In this document: positions 42,789-50,895 of the stretch, in pieces | How the letters are laid out: each line of letters starts with the position of its first letter | Numbering within the stretch: position 1 is the first letter of the stretch | Origin: Gemmiger formicilis | GTDB lineage: Bacteria; Bacillota; Clostridia; Oscillospirales; Ruminococcaceae | Reading direction: 5' to 3' | Assembly (NCBI RefSeq): GCF_016900095.1 | Contig: NZ_JACJJP010000001.1 | Span: forward strand, 165,360 to 229,359 | Length of the DNA stretch: 64,000 bases | Program-made: the position numbers and the translations under genes | Notes under the pieces: generated by a model | Seen by the model: only the letters and a program-made list of their open reading frames with translations | The model's database searches: none | Told to the model about the DNA's origin: nothing

Positions 42789-43670
42789 ATGGAACTTCGT
42801 GTCTTGCGCTACTTTCTGACCATCGCCCGGGAAGGCAGCATCACCAACGCAGCCAACGCCTTGCATGTCACACAGCCCACACTGTCCCGTCAGATCCGTG
42901 ATCTGGAGGAGGAGCTGGGGCAGCCTCTTTTTGTGCGCAACAGCCACAGCGTGACCCTGACGCCGGAAGGAATGCTGCTGCGCAAACGCGCCGAGGAGAT
43001 CATCGACCTGGTACAGAAGACCGAACAGGAATTCGCCCAGACAGAGGAACAACTTTCCGGAGAGGTGTATATCGGTGCCGGAGAGACGATGGGAGTACAC
43101 TATCTTACCCGCGCCGCCCATCGCCTGCAGGAGCAATATCCGCAGGTCCATTTCCATATTTCCAGCGGAGATGCCACCGATGTGCGGGAGGAACTGGACA
43201 AAGGGCTGATTGATTTCGGGTTACTTTTCGCCCCCATCGACATGACGAAATATAACGTCATTCCCCTTTCTTACCGGGATACCTGGGGTGTGCTGATGCG
43301 CCAGGACAGCCCTATGGCTGCCAAAGAAACCGTGTCCTTCGCTGACCTTGTGGGCAAGCCCTTGATTTTGTCCCGTCAAGTGCTGAAAAACAACCGTCTG
43401 CAGGAATGGTTCGGGGAAGCTGCCGGACAGTTGCAGATCAACGGTACTTACAGCCTGGTATACAACGGCTCACTGATGGTGGAAGATGGGATGGGGTACG
43501 CCATCTGCCTGGACAACATCATCAACGTAAGCGAGTCCAGCTCCCTTTGTTTTCGCCCACTGGCCCCCCGGCAGGAAGCCGGCATGTGCATTGTGTGGAA
43601 AAAGTATCAGATTTTTTCCCGGGCAGCGGAACGGTTTCTGGAGATTCTGCGGGACACAGAAGAAGCCTGA
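42789..43670 (+). CDS. LysR family transcriptional regulator
   Basis: This 293-aa LysR regulator has an N-terminal winged helix (residues 1-60: MELRVLRYFLTIAREGSITNAANALHVTQPTLSRQIRDLEEELG spans the start and recognition helix) and a periplasmic-binding-like effector domain (VYIGAGETMGVHYLT; GLIDFGLLFAPID). It starts at the ATG following GGAGGAATGCCTG. Divergent from the small protein/DUF3737/dehydrogenase operon, it is the natural activator of that operon, probably responding to an aldehyde or alcohol (inference). Confidence 0.92.
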   Translation: MELRVLRYFLTIAREGSITNAANALHVTQPTLSRQIRDLEEELGQPLFVRNSHSVTLTPEGMLLRKRAEEIIDLVQKTEQEFAQTEEQLSGEVYIGAGETMGVHYLTRAAHRLQEQYPQVHFHISSGDATDVREELDKGLIDFGLLFAPIDMTKYNVIPLSYRDTWGVLMRQDSPMAAKETVSFADLVGKPLILSRQVLKNNRLQEWFGEAAGQLQINGTYSLVYNGSLMVEDGMGYAICLDNIINVSESSSLCFRPLAPRQEAGMCIVWKKYQIFSRAAERFLEILRDTEEA

Positions 43671-43695
43671 CGGCGCACAAGGCACAGTCAGGCTT
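43663..43695. terminator. Bidirectional terminator overlapping the LysR stop
   Basis: AAGCCTGAC (43663-43671) pairs with GTCAGGCTT (43687-43695). The left arm includes the LysR stop codon. T-tracts follow on the plus strand and a shorter one on the minus strand. Confidence 0.75.
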
Positions 43696-43714
43696 TCCCG
43701 CTTTGTTTTGTTTT

Positions 43715-44470
43715 TCAGGCATCGGCTGCCGCATCGTAGCTCCCGGTGGTATCCAGCGTAATGGTAGATCCCCGCCGGGCCGAGGTGCCTGCTTCCGGAT
43801 ACAAACCGGTCACCCGTTCGCCATCTCCCACAACGGCGGCTTCCAGACCATATTCGGCCAGCTTCTGCCGGGCGGCGGTCGCCCTCCATCCGGACACATC
43901 CGGTACGGTCGTAAAATATTTTTCCAGCTCCTCCTCGGTATAGCTCGGTTCCACCCCCAGATAGGGCAGCGCCTGCTCCAGCACCTCGGCACACACCGGC
44001 CCGGATAAGGCACCACCGCTGGTGGTCCAGCTGTGGGGTTCGTCCAGGCAGACCAGCACCGCAATTTTGGGGTCGTCGATGGGTGCCACCGCCACAAAAC
44101 TGGCAATGCGGGCCGAAGAGTCCTCGCTGTCCAGTTTCTGGCTGGTACCGGTCTTGCCGCCCACCCGATACCCCGTTACCGCCCCGTTTTTGCCGGTGCC
44201 GTCGGTGACGACGCCTTCCATCAGGGTACGCATGGTGGCTGAGGTTTCTTCCGAAATTACCTGCCGTTTGACAGTGGGTTCGGTTTCATGAATGACCTGG
44301 CCGTCTGCGTCGGTGATGGTCTGCACCACATAGGGCTGCATGAGTTTGCCCCCGTTGACAATGGCCGCTACTGCGGTGATCATCTGCAGATAACTGACCT
44401 TGCTGCTTTGCCCGAAGGAACAGCTGGCCAGTTCCACCGGCCCCGTCCGGTACATGATTTTGGACCATGG
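43715..44470 (-). pseudogene. C-terminal remnant of a class B penicillin-binding protein (SpoVD/FtsI-like) with PASTA domain
   Basis: About 250 codons encode the end of a D,D-transpeptidase: GPVELASCSFGQSSKVSYLQ aligns with the region after the SxN motif, the KTG box is intact (VGGKTGTSQK), and a PASTA domain ends the protein (TVPDVSGWRATAARQKLAEYGLEA to TITLDT). The membrane anchor, dimerisation domain, active-site SxxK and SxN motifs are missing, so it cannot be an enzyme. Recognisable homology stops near 44460, just before a hairpin-rich repeat starting at about 44483. The remnant is open without stops, suggesting recent damage. Confidence 0.85.
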
Positions 44471-44482
44471 AAAAGACACCAA

Positions 44483-44740
44483 ATCAAAACAACCCGTTCA
44501 ACGGATGGTTTGAGCAGGCCCTATAAGAGCTTATCTCTTTTGGTAGCCCTCTAAAGAGGGCACTGAACCATTTTTCAATCACACTTTTTTGCACTACAAG
44601 CCCCTTACACGGGGCTACATTAAACAATCTTCGCATTATTCAAAGTTATATTTCTTTACTTTAGGTTCCAGCTGATGCTGGAACTTATTCCATTTAATAA
44701 AGCATTTTTATTGCCCCCAGTTGAACTGGGGGATTTTATC
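44483..44740. mobile_element. Hairpin-rich IS200/IS605-like element without transposase
   Basis: About 255 bases hold at least five short stem-loops: AACCCGTT-CAACGGATGGTT, CCCTCTAAAGAGGG, AGCCCCTTACACGGGGCT, GTTCCAGC-TGATGCTGGAAC and CCCCCAGTT-GAACTGGGGG. The left 150 bases resemble the sequence at 63836-63990 (CCCTATAAG, TATCTC and ACACTTTT are shared in order). No transposase frame is present. Subterminal palindromes fit the ends of IS200/IS605 elements or a non-autonomous derivative; a structured RNA gene is the alternative. AT content is higher than in neighbouring genes. Confidence 0.55.
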
Positions 44741-44762
44741 ATGCCTATTCGGCAACACACAA

Positions 44763-44796
44763 AACACCCGTGCGGCATCACAGCTGCACGGGTGTT
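44763..44796 (-). terminator. Terminator of the ferredoxin/NapH-like operon
   Basis: AACACCCGTGC (44763-44773) pairs with GCACGGGTGTT (44786-44796), 16 bases after the stop codon. On the minus strand TTTTGTG follows. Confidence 0.85.
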
Positions 44797-44811
44797 GTTC
44801 CCTATGATATT

Positions 44812-45390
44812 TTATACGTTCCGGCCGTTTTTGGCCTTGCAGATCAGCTGGGTCATGGTGCCCATGGGGCAGTAGACGCACCAGCTGCGGGGCTTGAAGA
44901 GCACCATGGTGATCAGGCCCAGCACGGTGGAGGTGAGCATCACGCTGTAAAAGCCGAAGGCAAACTGGGCCACGCCGGGGTGGAACAGGGTACCGTGGTA
45001 GGCCCAGTTCCAGGGCAGCTTGAAGGTCCACAGCAGGGTGACCACCTGTTTGAGGTCCCGGGCCCCGGCAAAGACCAGCCAGGTGTTCCAGAGCATCAGG
45101 AAGAACATGGCGAAGAAGAAGGTCAGGAATCCGTACCGGAAAACCTTGCTCTTCATCCAGTTGGGAATGTCCTTTTTGCGGGACAGGCCGAACCGGCCGC
45201 CCAGCATGCCGAACAGCTGGCCCCGGCCGCAGTAGCGGTTACAGTAGCCTTTGTTGCCGCCCACCACCGCAAAAAGCAGCGGGATGCAGAAGCAGAGCAG
45301 TCCCAGCCAGGCAAACAGGATGTTGAAAAAGCCCAGTATCAGGTAAAGGAGCGAGGCAATCCAAAGATAATCATACCACTTCTTTTTCAT
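44812..45390 (-). CDS. NapH/YccM-like membrane 4Fe-4S protein
   Basis: This 192-aa membrane protein has four hydrophobic segments (residues 9-29, 30-50, about 95-120, 150-175) and two Cys-rich cytoplasmic motifs typical of the polyferredoxin NapH/NosR/RnfB-like membrane anchors: CNRYCGRGQLFGML and CVYCPMGTMTQLIC. It is shorter than NapH, with fewer Cys. The ATG overlaps the stop of the ferredoxin gene. It probably passes electrons between the soluble ferredoxin and a membrane partner. Confidence 0.82.
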   Translation of the reverse strand: MKKKWYDYLWIASLLYLILGFFNILFAWLGLLCFCIPLLFAVVGGNKGYCNRYCGRGQLFGMLGGRFGLSRKKDIPNWMKSKVFRYGFLTFFFAMFFLMLWNTWLVFAGARDLKQVVTLLWTFKLPWNWAYHGTLFHPGVAQFAFGFYSVMLTSTVLGLITMVLFKPRSWCVYCPMGTMTQLICKAKNGRNV

Positions 45391-45596
45391 GCGCCCACCT
45401 CCCGAATCTGGATGACGCTGGCCGGGCATTCGGCGGCACATCTGCCGCAGCCCACGCACTTGTCCTGGTTGACCCGGGCCGTGACGCCCCGGACGATCTC
45501 GATGGCCTGCACCGGGCAGACCTTCACACAGCAGCCGCAGGCCACACAGTCGGCCCGGTCCACCTGGGCCTTGCGGCGTTTGATTCCGGTTTTCAT
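45387..45596 (-). CDS. 2[4Fe-4S] ferredoxin
   Basis: This 69-aa protein has two classical clusters: CVACGCCVKVCP (residues 17-28) and CVGCGRCAAECP (residues 47-58). Its basic N-terminus (MKTGIKRRKAQ) is unusual for a free ferredoxin. The ribosome binding site GGGAGGGG lies inside one arm of the inverted repeat at 45598-45648. It is translationally coupled to the NapH-like gene. Confidence 0.92.
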   Translation of the reverse strand: MKTGIKRRKAQVDRADCVACGCCVKVCPVQAIEIVRGVTARVNQDKCVGCGRCAAECPASVIQIREVGA

Positions 45597-45597
45597 G

Positions 45598-45648
45598 ATA
45601 ACCCCTCCCGCATTTCAGTGGGCCCAGTATACCGCAAAGAGGGGTTAT
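45598..45648 (-). promoter_or_regulatory. Inverted repeat flanking the ferredoxin promoter region
   Basis: ATAACCCCTC (45598-45607) and its exact complement GAGGGGTTAT (45639-45648) enclose 31 bases that contain a -10-like TATACT on the minus strand. The arm next to the gene includes the ribosome binding site. If transcribed whole it would hide the start; if transcription starts in between, it is an operator pair. Confidence 0.5.
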
Positions 45649-45680
45649 TCTTCCGTGATGAGGTCACGAATGAAAAAAGG

Positions 45681-45706
45681 CCGGCTGCCTTTTGACGGGC
45701 AGCCGG
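45681..45706. terminator. Terminator of the hypBA/DUF5692 operon
   Basis: CCGGCTGCC/GGCAGCCGG stem with an 8-base loop and T-runs on both strands lies 18 bases after the DUF5692 stop. Confidence 0.85.
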
Positions 45707-45724
45707 TCCTTTTGTTTGGGTTTG

Positions 45725-46762
45725 TTACTCCGCGCGGGCCATGGCCAGCTGGAAGTCCTTGGTATCGGTGAAGATCTCGTTGGTGTAGGGGTTCTTCTTC
45801 TGTTCCACCGACCGCTTGATGATGATGGCCAGCACAATGACGTTGGCCGCCAGCGCTGCCAAGGCGATGACACCCTGCATGGTGGGATCGGCCGCCGTGG
45901 GATGGGTGGCGGCATCCATCACGCCGTCCACATACAGCACGGGGATGGTGGCAAAGACACCCTGATCCTGGAACAGCGGGAAGACCTGGGCAAACATGCA
46001 CCACAGAGCCAGGGTGTTGGCGCGGTTCTGAATCCAGCCGCCCTTGTTCCAGAAGGCATTGGCAAAGGTGGGTGCCAGCAGCAGGGCCAGGCCGCAGTAC
46101 CAAGCATGGGTGGGCAGGTTGTTGTAGGTGTATTCAAAGTTCCACAGGTCGTAAGCCACGATGTAGAAGATGGTCATATCCGGCCACAGCATGTCCTGCT
46201 GCTTCTTGGAGGAGTAAATGCCCCACCAGCCGGTCATACACAGGATGTTCAGGATACCTGCAATGCCGTTGACCCAGTTCCACCAGCCGCCGTAGACCCA
46301 GACGTTCTCGCTGGACAGCCACCAGCGGCTGCCGGTTTCGGCCAGGGCCATGGCGCCGCGGATGCCGGACTCGAAGTCGCTGGCCACGGCGATTAGGATG
46401 TTGATGCCCACGATCACAAAGGGGAAGGCCTTGAACCAGTGGGTCTTGCCGATGCCCCACTTGTATTTGAGCATCATGAAGCCGATGCAGCCGATGGTGG
46501 CCGCATACAGCTTGGCGTAATGGAACCAGCTGTTCATGTACAGGTAGGTGGGGTTGTTCAGCGCCCATTCTGCGCCCATGGAAGCCCCCACAGCCACCGC
46601 GATGAAGTAGACCGTCAGGCCTGCGGGCAGAATCAGGAAGCAGAAGATGCCTCCCTGCTTGGTGCGGCGGGCCAGCTCATTGACCAGAATCAGCCCAACG
46701 AATACCAGCAACCAACCGAACAGTTGCCAGCCGGCGTTTTCGCCGTAGATTTGAAACAACAT
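45725..46762 (-). CDS. DUF5692 family membrane protein
   Basis: This 345-aa polytopic protein has about nine or ten hydrophobic segments, very rich in Trp (for example WWLSSENVWVYGGWWNWVNG near residues 147-166; WYCGLALLLAPTFANAFW). It belongs to the uncharacterised DUF5692 family (recalled). It follows hypA by 29 bases and ends the hypB/flavoprotein/hypA operon, so it may take part in nickel uptake, electron transfer or membrane anchoring. No metal-binding signature is obvious. Confidence 0.82.
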   Translation of the reverse strand: MLFQIYGENAGWQLFGWLLVFVGLILVNELARRTKQGGIFCFLILPAGLTVYFIAVAVGASMGAEWALNNPTYLYMNSWFHYAKLYAATIGCIGFMMLKYKWGIGKTHWFKAFPFVIVGINILIAVASDFESGIRGAMALAETGSRWWLSSENVWVYGGWWNWVNGIAGILNILCMTGWWGIYSSKKQQDMLWPDMTIFYIVAYDLWNFEYTYNNLPTHAWYCGLALLLAPTFANAFWNKGGWIQNRANTLALWCMFAQVFPLFQDQGVFATIPVLYVDGVMDAATHPTAADPTMQGVIALAALAANVIVLAIIIKRSVEQKKNPYTNEIFTDTKDFQLAMARAE

Positions 46763-46791
46763 ACAAAATTCCTCCGTTTACTTTATGCTTG

Positions 46792-47184
46792 TTACGGTTC
46801 GCCCGGGGCGGAAGAGTCCGTCGGTTCCGGCTCTTCCTCCTGGGGCACCGTAATATCCCGGATCATGGTTTCGTTGCCCTGAATCAGATGCGTGTGTCCG
46901 CTGCCGCATCCGGGGCAGGTACGTCCGTGGGCCACGGTGGGATACACCATGCCGCAATCCTCGCACAGGGTTTTGGCAGGGATCACCGCCACCTGCAGTC
47001 TGGCCCCCCGCATCAGGTCCGATTTGGACACCGCCCAGTTCCAGCAATCCTGAAGGTAATCCTCCAGCACACCGGAGACTTCGCCCAGCTCCAGCGTCAC
47101 CGCAGTCACACGCCGGACGTTGTTCTGGCGGGCCACATCCTCCACGCTGCGGATGATGTGAAAGACAATTCCCAGTTCGTGCAT
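46792..47184 (-). CDS. hypA: HypA nickel metallochaperone
   Basis: This 130-aa protein starts MHELGIVFHIIRSVEDVA, with the nickel-binding N-terminal His2-Glu3 of HypA (MHE), and has the zinc site CEDCGMVY...CPGCGSG at about residues 74-95. A C-terminal acidic tail of about 25 residues is added. HypA delivers nickel, usually to [NiFe] hydrogenase, together with HypB. It lies one base after the flavoprotein stop. Confidence 0.94.
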   Translation of the reverse strand: MHELGIVFHIIRSVEDVARQNNVRRVTAVTLELGEVSGVLEDYLQDCWNWAVSKSDLMRGARLQVAVIPAKTLCEDCGMVYPTVAHGRTCPGCGSGHTHLIQGNETMIRDITVPQEEEPEPTDSSAPGEP

Positions 47185-47185
47185 C

Positions 47186-49954
47186 TCAGTCTTCCTTCTT
47201 GCCGAACCGGATTTTGATTTCCCGCTTGATCATGTAGGGCAGGGTGGCCTTGAACTTGTCCTCGCTGCGGACCATGGTGCTGCATTCGGGACGTTCGCGG
47301 TACAGATGGATGGCGTCGAACTCGCACTTGGTGGTGCAGACGCCGCAGCCGATGCACTTGTTGGGGTCCACCACCGAGGCACCGCAGCCCAGGCAACGGG
47401 CGGTTTCCTTCTTCACCTGCTCTTCGGAGAAGGTCTTGTGGCCGTCCCGGAAGGAATGGTGGTAGTCGATATCCTGGGCCATGCCTGCCACCTGACGGGC
47501 AGTGGTGTCGTAGCTTTCCAGCGCCAGGTCGGTCTTGTCCAGCTCGATGAAGTCCCGGCGGTTGCGGCCGATGGTCATGCTGGTGTTGGGCTGCACAAAC
47601 CGGTGGATGGAGACGGCGCCCTCCTTGCCCGCGGCGATGGCGTCGATGGCAAACTTGGGACCGGTGTACACGTCGCCGCCTACAAACACATCGGGCTGGG
47701 CGGTCTGGTAGGTCAGGGTGTCGGCCACGGCACGGCCGCCGCGGCCCAGCTCCACCCGGGAGCCTTCCAGCAGGCCGCCCCACTGGATGCTCTGGCCGAT
47801 GCTCATGAACACATGGTCACATTCCACCGTGACGGTGTCGTTCTCGTCATAGGTGGGATTGAAGCGGCCTTCGGCGTCAAACACCGACACGCAGCGCTTG
47901 AACACCACGGCCACCGCCTTGCCGTTCTCGGTGAGGATTTCCTTGGGGCCCCAGCCGCAATGGACCTTGGCTCCCTCCTCCTCCGCCTCGGCGATCTCGC
48001 CGGGGGTGGCGGGCATCTGGTCGCGGGCTTCCAAGCAGAACATGTCCGCACCGGTGGCGCCGCAGCGCAGGCCGGAACGCACCACGTCGATGGCCACGTT
48101 GCCGCCGCCGACCACCACAATGCGGCCGTTGAGGTTGATCTTCTCCCCTTCGTTCACACGGTGCAGGAAATCCACGGCGGTGGTCACGTTGGAGGCGTCC
48201 TCGCCGGGAATGCCGGCCATACGTCCGCCCTGGCAGCCGATGGCCAGATAGAAGGCCTTGTAGCCCTGGGCACGCAGTTCGTCCAGGGTCACATCCTTGC
48301 CCACTTCCACACCGCAGCGGATCTCCACGCCCATCTGGCGGATGACGTCGATCTCGGCTTCCACCACGTCCTTCTCCAGCTTGTAGGACGGGATGCCGTA
48401 GGTCAGCATACCACCGGGCTTCTGGTTCTTCTCAAACACGGTGGGGTGATAGCCCTTTTCCGCCAGGTAGTAGGCGCAGGAAAGGCCCGCCGGACCGGCG
48501 CCGATGATGGCCACCTTCTCGCTGAAGCCGCCCCGGTTGGAGGGCGGATTGATGGGCGGAATGTACCGGGTTTCCGCTTCCAGGTCCTTCTGGGCAATGA
48601 ACTTCTTCACTTCATCAATGGCCACGGCCTGGTCCACGGTGCCGCGGGTGCAGGCGTCCTCGCAGCGGCGGTTGCAGACGCGGCCGCACACCGCCGGGAA
48701 GGGATTTTCCCGCTTGATCAGGGCCAGGGCTTCGGTGTACCGGCCCTGGGCGGCCATCTTCAGGTAGCCCTGCACCGCAATGTGGGCGGGGCAGGCCGTC
48801 TTGCAGGGAGCGGTGCCGGTGTCATAGCAGTTGATGCGGTTCTTGTCCCGGTAGTCGATGTCCCACTTTTCCGGGCCCCACTTCACATTGTCGGGCAGTT
48901 CCTGGCGGGGATACTCCACCGGGCCGTGGCTGGTGCAGAGCTTCTGGCCCAGCTTGACCGCACCGGCGGGGCAATACTCCACACAGCGGCCGCAGGCCAC
49001 GCAGTTTTCCGGCGTGACGTGGGCCACATAGGCGGAACGGCTCATGTTGGGGGTGTTGAACAGCTGGCTGGTACGCAGGGCGTTGCAGATGTTCACGTTG
49101 CAGTTGCAGATGGCGAAAATCTTGTTTTCGCCGTCGATGTTGGTGATCTGGTGCACGAAGCCGTTGTCCTCGGCCCGTTTCAGGATGCGCATGACCTCGT
49201 CATAGTCCACATAGTGGCCCTTCTTGGTCTCCACCAGGTAGTCGGCCATATCGCCCACGCCGATGCACCAGTCTTCCGGGTCGTCGCCGCAGCCTTCGCC
49301 CATGCGGGCCCGGGACATACGGCAGGAGCAGGGGCTGGCGGCGTACTTGCCGTCGTACTTTTTCAGCCAGTGGGAGATGTGCTCAATGTCCACCGACTGG
49401 TTCTCGGTCTCGATGGCCTTTTCCACCGGGATGACATGCATGCCGATGCCGGCGCCTCCGGGAGGCACCATGGCGGTGATGTGTTCCAGCGGCAGGAAGG
49501 TCATCCGCTCAAAGAAGGCGGTGACTTCCGGGTTGTTCTCGATCTGGCTCTTCTGCATGTTGAAGAACTCGGCACTGCCCGGCACGAACATGGGCAGCAC
49601 ATACTGCTTCTCGTGCCGCTCGTTCTCCCAGTTGTATTCCAACAATCCCACATAGCTCATCTGGTACAGAAGGGGTTCCAGCTCCTCGGCAGATTTGCCG
49701 GTGACCTTGACCAGTTCCGGCAGGGTCATGGGTTTGCGGACCTTCATCTTCAGGGCCACATCCGCCATCTCGTCGGTAATCAGCCCCGCCAGGCCCCAGT
49801 ATTCCGGGTCTTCGGCGGTGAGGGGACGCAGTTTGGCCGGGATGCGGTCAGTGATCTTCTGGCCCAGTTTCAGAATCTTTTCCCGGGGCTTTTCGTCCTT
49901 GGGAATCTTGAAGGGAAGTTTGCTCTCGTCCAGAGGAAAATGGGTCTGGCTCAT
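47186..49954 (-). CDS. Multi-domain Fe-S flavoprotein oxidoreductase (GltD-like fusion)
   Basis: This 922-aa protein has three parts. Residues about 1-350 carry an unusual Cys-rich N-terminal region (CSCRM and GEGCGDDPEDWC near 207-230, CNCNVNIC near 282, and a ferredoxin motif CVACGRCVEYCP near 318). Residues about 375-830 are a glutamate-synthase beta-like NAD(P)H/FAD module (TACPAHIAVQGYLKMAAQGRY; NPFPAVCGRVCNRRCEDAC; FAD motif IGAGPAGLSCAYY near 481; NAD(P) motif VVGGGNVAID near 615; GGDVYTGP). The C-terminus has a CLGCGASVVDPNKCIGCGVC cluster near 848-867. It is likely a soluble electron-bifurcating or ferredoxin-dependent reductase; substrate unknown. It is encoded between hypB and hypA. 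Confidence 0.85.
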   Translation of the reverse strand: MSQTHFPLDESKLPFKIPKDEKPREKILKLGQKITDRIPAKLRPLTAEDPEYWGLAGLITDEMADVALKMKVRKPMTLPELVKVTGKSAEELEPLLYQMSYVGLLEYNWENERHEKQYVLPMFVPGSAEFFNMQKSQIENNPEVTAFFERMTFLPLEHITAMVPPGGAGIGMHVIPVEKAIETENQSVDIEHISHWLKKYDGKYAASPCSCRMSRARMGEGCGDDPEDWCIGVGDMADYLVETKKGHYVDYDEVMRILKRAEDNGFVHQITNIDGENKIFAICNCNVNICNALRTSQLFNTPNMSRSAYVAHVTPENCVACGRCVEYCPAGAVKLGQKLCTSHGPVEYPRQELPDNVKWGPEKWDIDYRDKNRINCYDTGTAPCKTACPAHIAVQGYLKMAAQGRYTEALALIKRENPFPAVCGRVCNRRCEDACTRGTVDQAVAIDEVKKFIAQKDLEAETRYIPPINPPSNRGGFSEKVAIIGAGPAGLSCAYYLAEKGYHPTVFEKNQKPGGMLTYGIPSYKLEKDVVEAEIDVIRQMGVEIRCGVEVGKDVTLDELRAQGYKAFYLAIGCQGGRMAGIPGEDASNVTTAVDFLHRVNEGEKINLNGRIVVVGGGNVAIDVVRSGLRCGATGADMFCLEARDQMPATPGEIAEAEEEGAKVHCGWGPKEILTENGKAVAVVFKRCVSVFDAEGRFNPTYDENDTVTVECDHVFMSIGQSIQWGGLLEGSRVELGRGGRAVADTLTYQTAQPDVFVGGDVYTGPKFAIDAIAAGKEGAVSIHRFVQPNTSMTIGRNRRDFIELDKTDLALESYDTTARQVAGMAQDIDYHHSFRDGHKTFSEEQVKKETARCLGCGASVVDPNKCIGCGVCTTKCEFDAIHLYRERPECSTMVRSEDKFKATLPYMIKREIKIRFGKKED

Positions 49955-49984
49955 GGTCGGTTCCTTTCTGTATGGTGTGGCATC

Positions 49985-50665
49985 TTACTGCTTGTCCGGA
50001 TTTTTCCAGGCGGCTACCTGGGTGCGCAGCCAGTCGGCCCACTGGTCAATACCCTCGCCGGTGCGGGCGCAGATGGGAATGACCTGGGCATTGGGGTTGC
50101 GCATGCGGATGTATTCCTTGCATTTTTCCATATCGAAATCAAAGTAGGGCATCACGTCGATCTTGTTCACCAGCACCACATCGCAGACGGTGAACATCAG
50201 CGGATACTTCAGCGGCTTGTCGTGGCCTTCCGGCACCGAGAGAATCATGGCGTTCTTCACGGCACCGGTGTCGAACTCCGCTGGGCAGACCAGATTGCCT
50301 ACGTTTTCCAGAATGGCCAAGTCCACATCTTCCAGCCCCAGCCCTTCCAGACCCTGGCGGGTCATGCCGGCATCCAGATGGCACATGCCGCCGGTGTGCA
50401 GCTGGATGGCCTTGGCGCCGGTCTCGGCAATGGCCTTGGCGTCCACGTCGGAGTCGATGTCCGCCTCCATGACGCCGATGCGCATCTCATCCTTCAGCGC
50501 CTCGATGGTGCGGCGCAGAGTGGTGGTTTTGCCCGACCCCGGAGAAGACATGAGGTTGAGCAGAAACACCCCTTTTTCTTTCAGCTGCTGCCGCACCTCG
50601 TCGGCCTCCCGGTCATTGGAAGCAAACACGCTCTGCTTGATTTCCAGAATCTTGACATTGTCCAT
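49985..50665 (-). CDS. hypB: HypB nickel-insertion GTPase
   Basis: This 226-aa GTPase has the P-loop SSPGSGKTTTL at about residues 39-49, the metal-site region GGMCHLDAGM (Cys and His for nickel at the dimer interface), ENVGNLVCPAEFDTG and NKIDVMPYF (G4). It lacks the His-rich N-terminal stretch and the CxxCGC site of some homologues. ATG 50665 is chosen by AAGG at 9-base spacing. It is the first gene of the hyp/flavoprotein operon. HypC-F are not in the window. Confidence 0.94.
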   Translation of the reverse strand: MDNVKILEIKQSVFASNDREADEVRQQLKEKGVFLLNLMSSPGSGKTTTLRRTIEALKDEMRIGVMEADIDSDVDAKAIAETGAKAIQLHTGGMCHLDAGMTRQGLEGLGLEDVDLAILENVGNLVCPAEFDTGAVKNAMILSVPEGHDKPLKYPLMFTVCDVVLVNKIDVMPYFDFDMEKCKEYIRMRNPNAQVIPICARTGEGIDQWADWLRTQVAAWKNPDKQ

Positions 50666-50750
50666 GGTGATCATCCTTTCTCCCCTGCTTTGTGGTTATG
50701 CCACACGCCGGTACCACGGCGGGTATTGCGAAATATTTCCTTTTGTGAAT

Positions 50751-50782
50751 AGTTTAACGCCCTTTGAAAGATTGGTCAACCA
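50751..50782 (-). promoter_or_regulatory. Promoter of the hypB operon with palindrome over the -35
   Basis: Minus-strand TTGACC (50774-50779), a 17-base spacer and TAAACT (50751-50756). The -35 lies in the palindrome TGGTCAACCA (50773-50782), whose TGGT/ACCA halves resemble FadR-family GntR operators; the divergent GntR gene is the candidate regulator. Confidence 0.65.
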
Positions 50783-50860
50783 GGCCGGATTATTTCAGTA
50801 AATAGATAGAAAGCAAGGCTTTTTATTTGGCAAAATGTATGATAAAATCGTGGTATGGTA

Positions 50861-50875
50861 TGTGGTATAGCCACA
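50861..50875 (+). repeat. Short inverted repeat upstream of the GntR gene
   Basis: TGTGGTATAGCCACA pairs TGTGG with CCACA and lies about 20 bases before the GntR ATG. It is a second candidate site for the FadR-type regulator, different from TGGTCAACCA. Confidence 0.35.
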
Positions 50876-50895
50876 GCCCAGAAAGGAGTGCCGGT

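Noticed and set aside
47306..50752. A 1148-codon plus-strand frame opposite the flavoprotein and hypB
   Set aside because: It spans two well-supported minus-strand genes and shows no recognisable domain.
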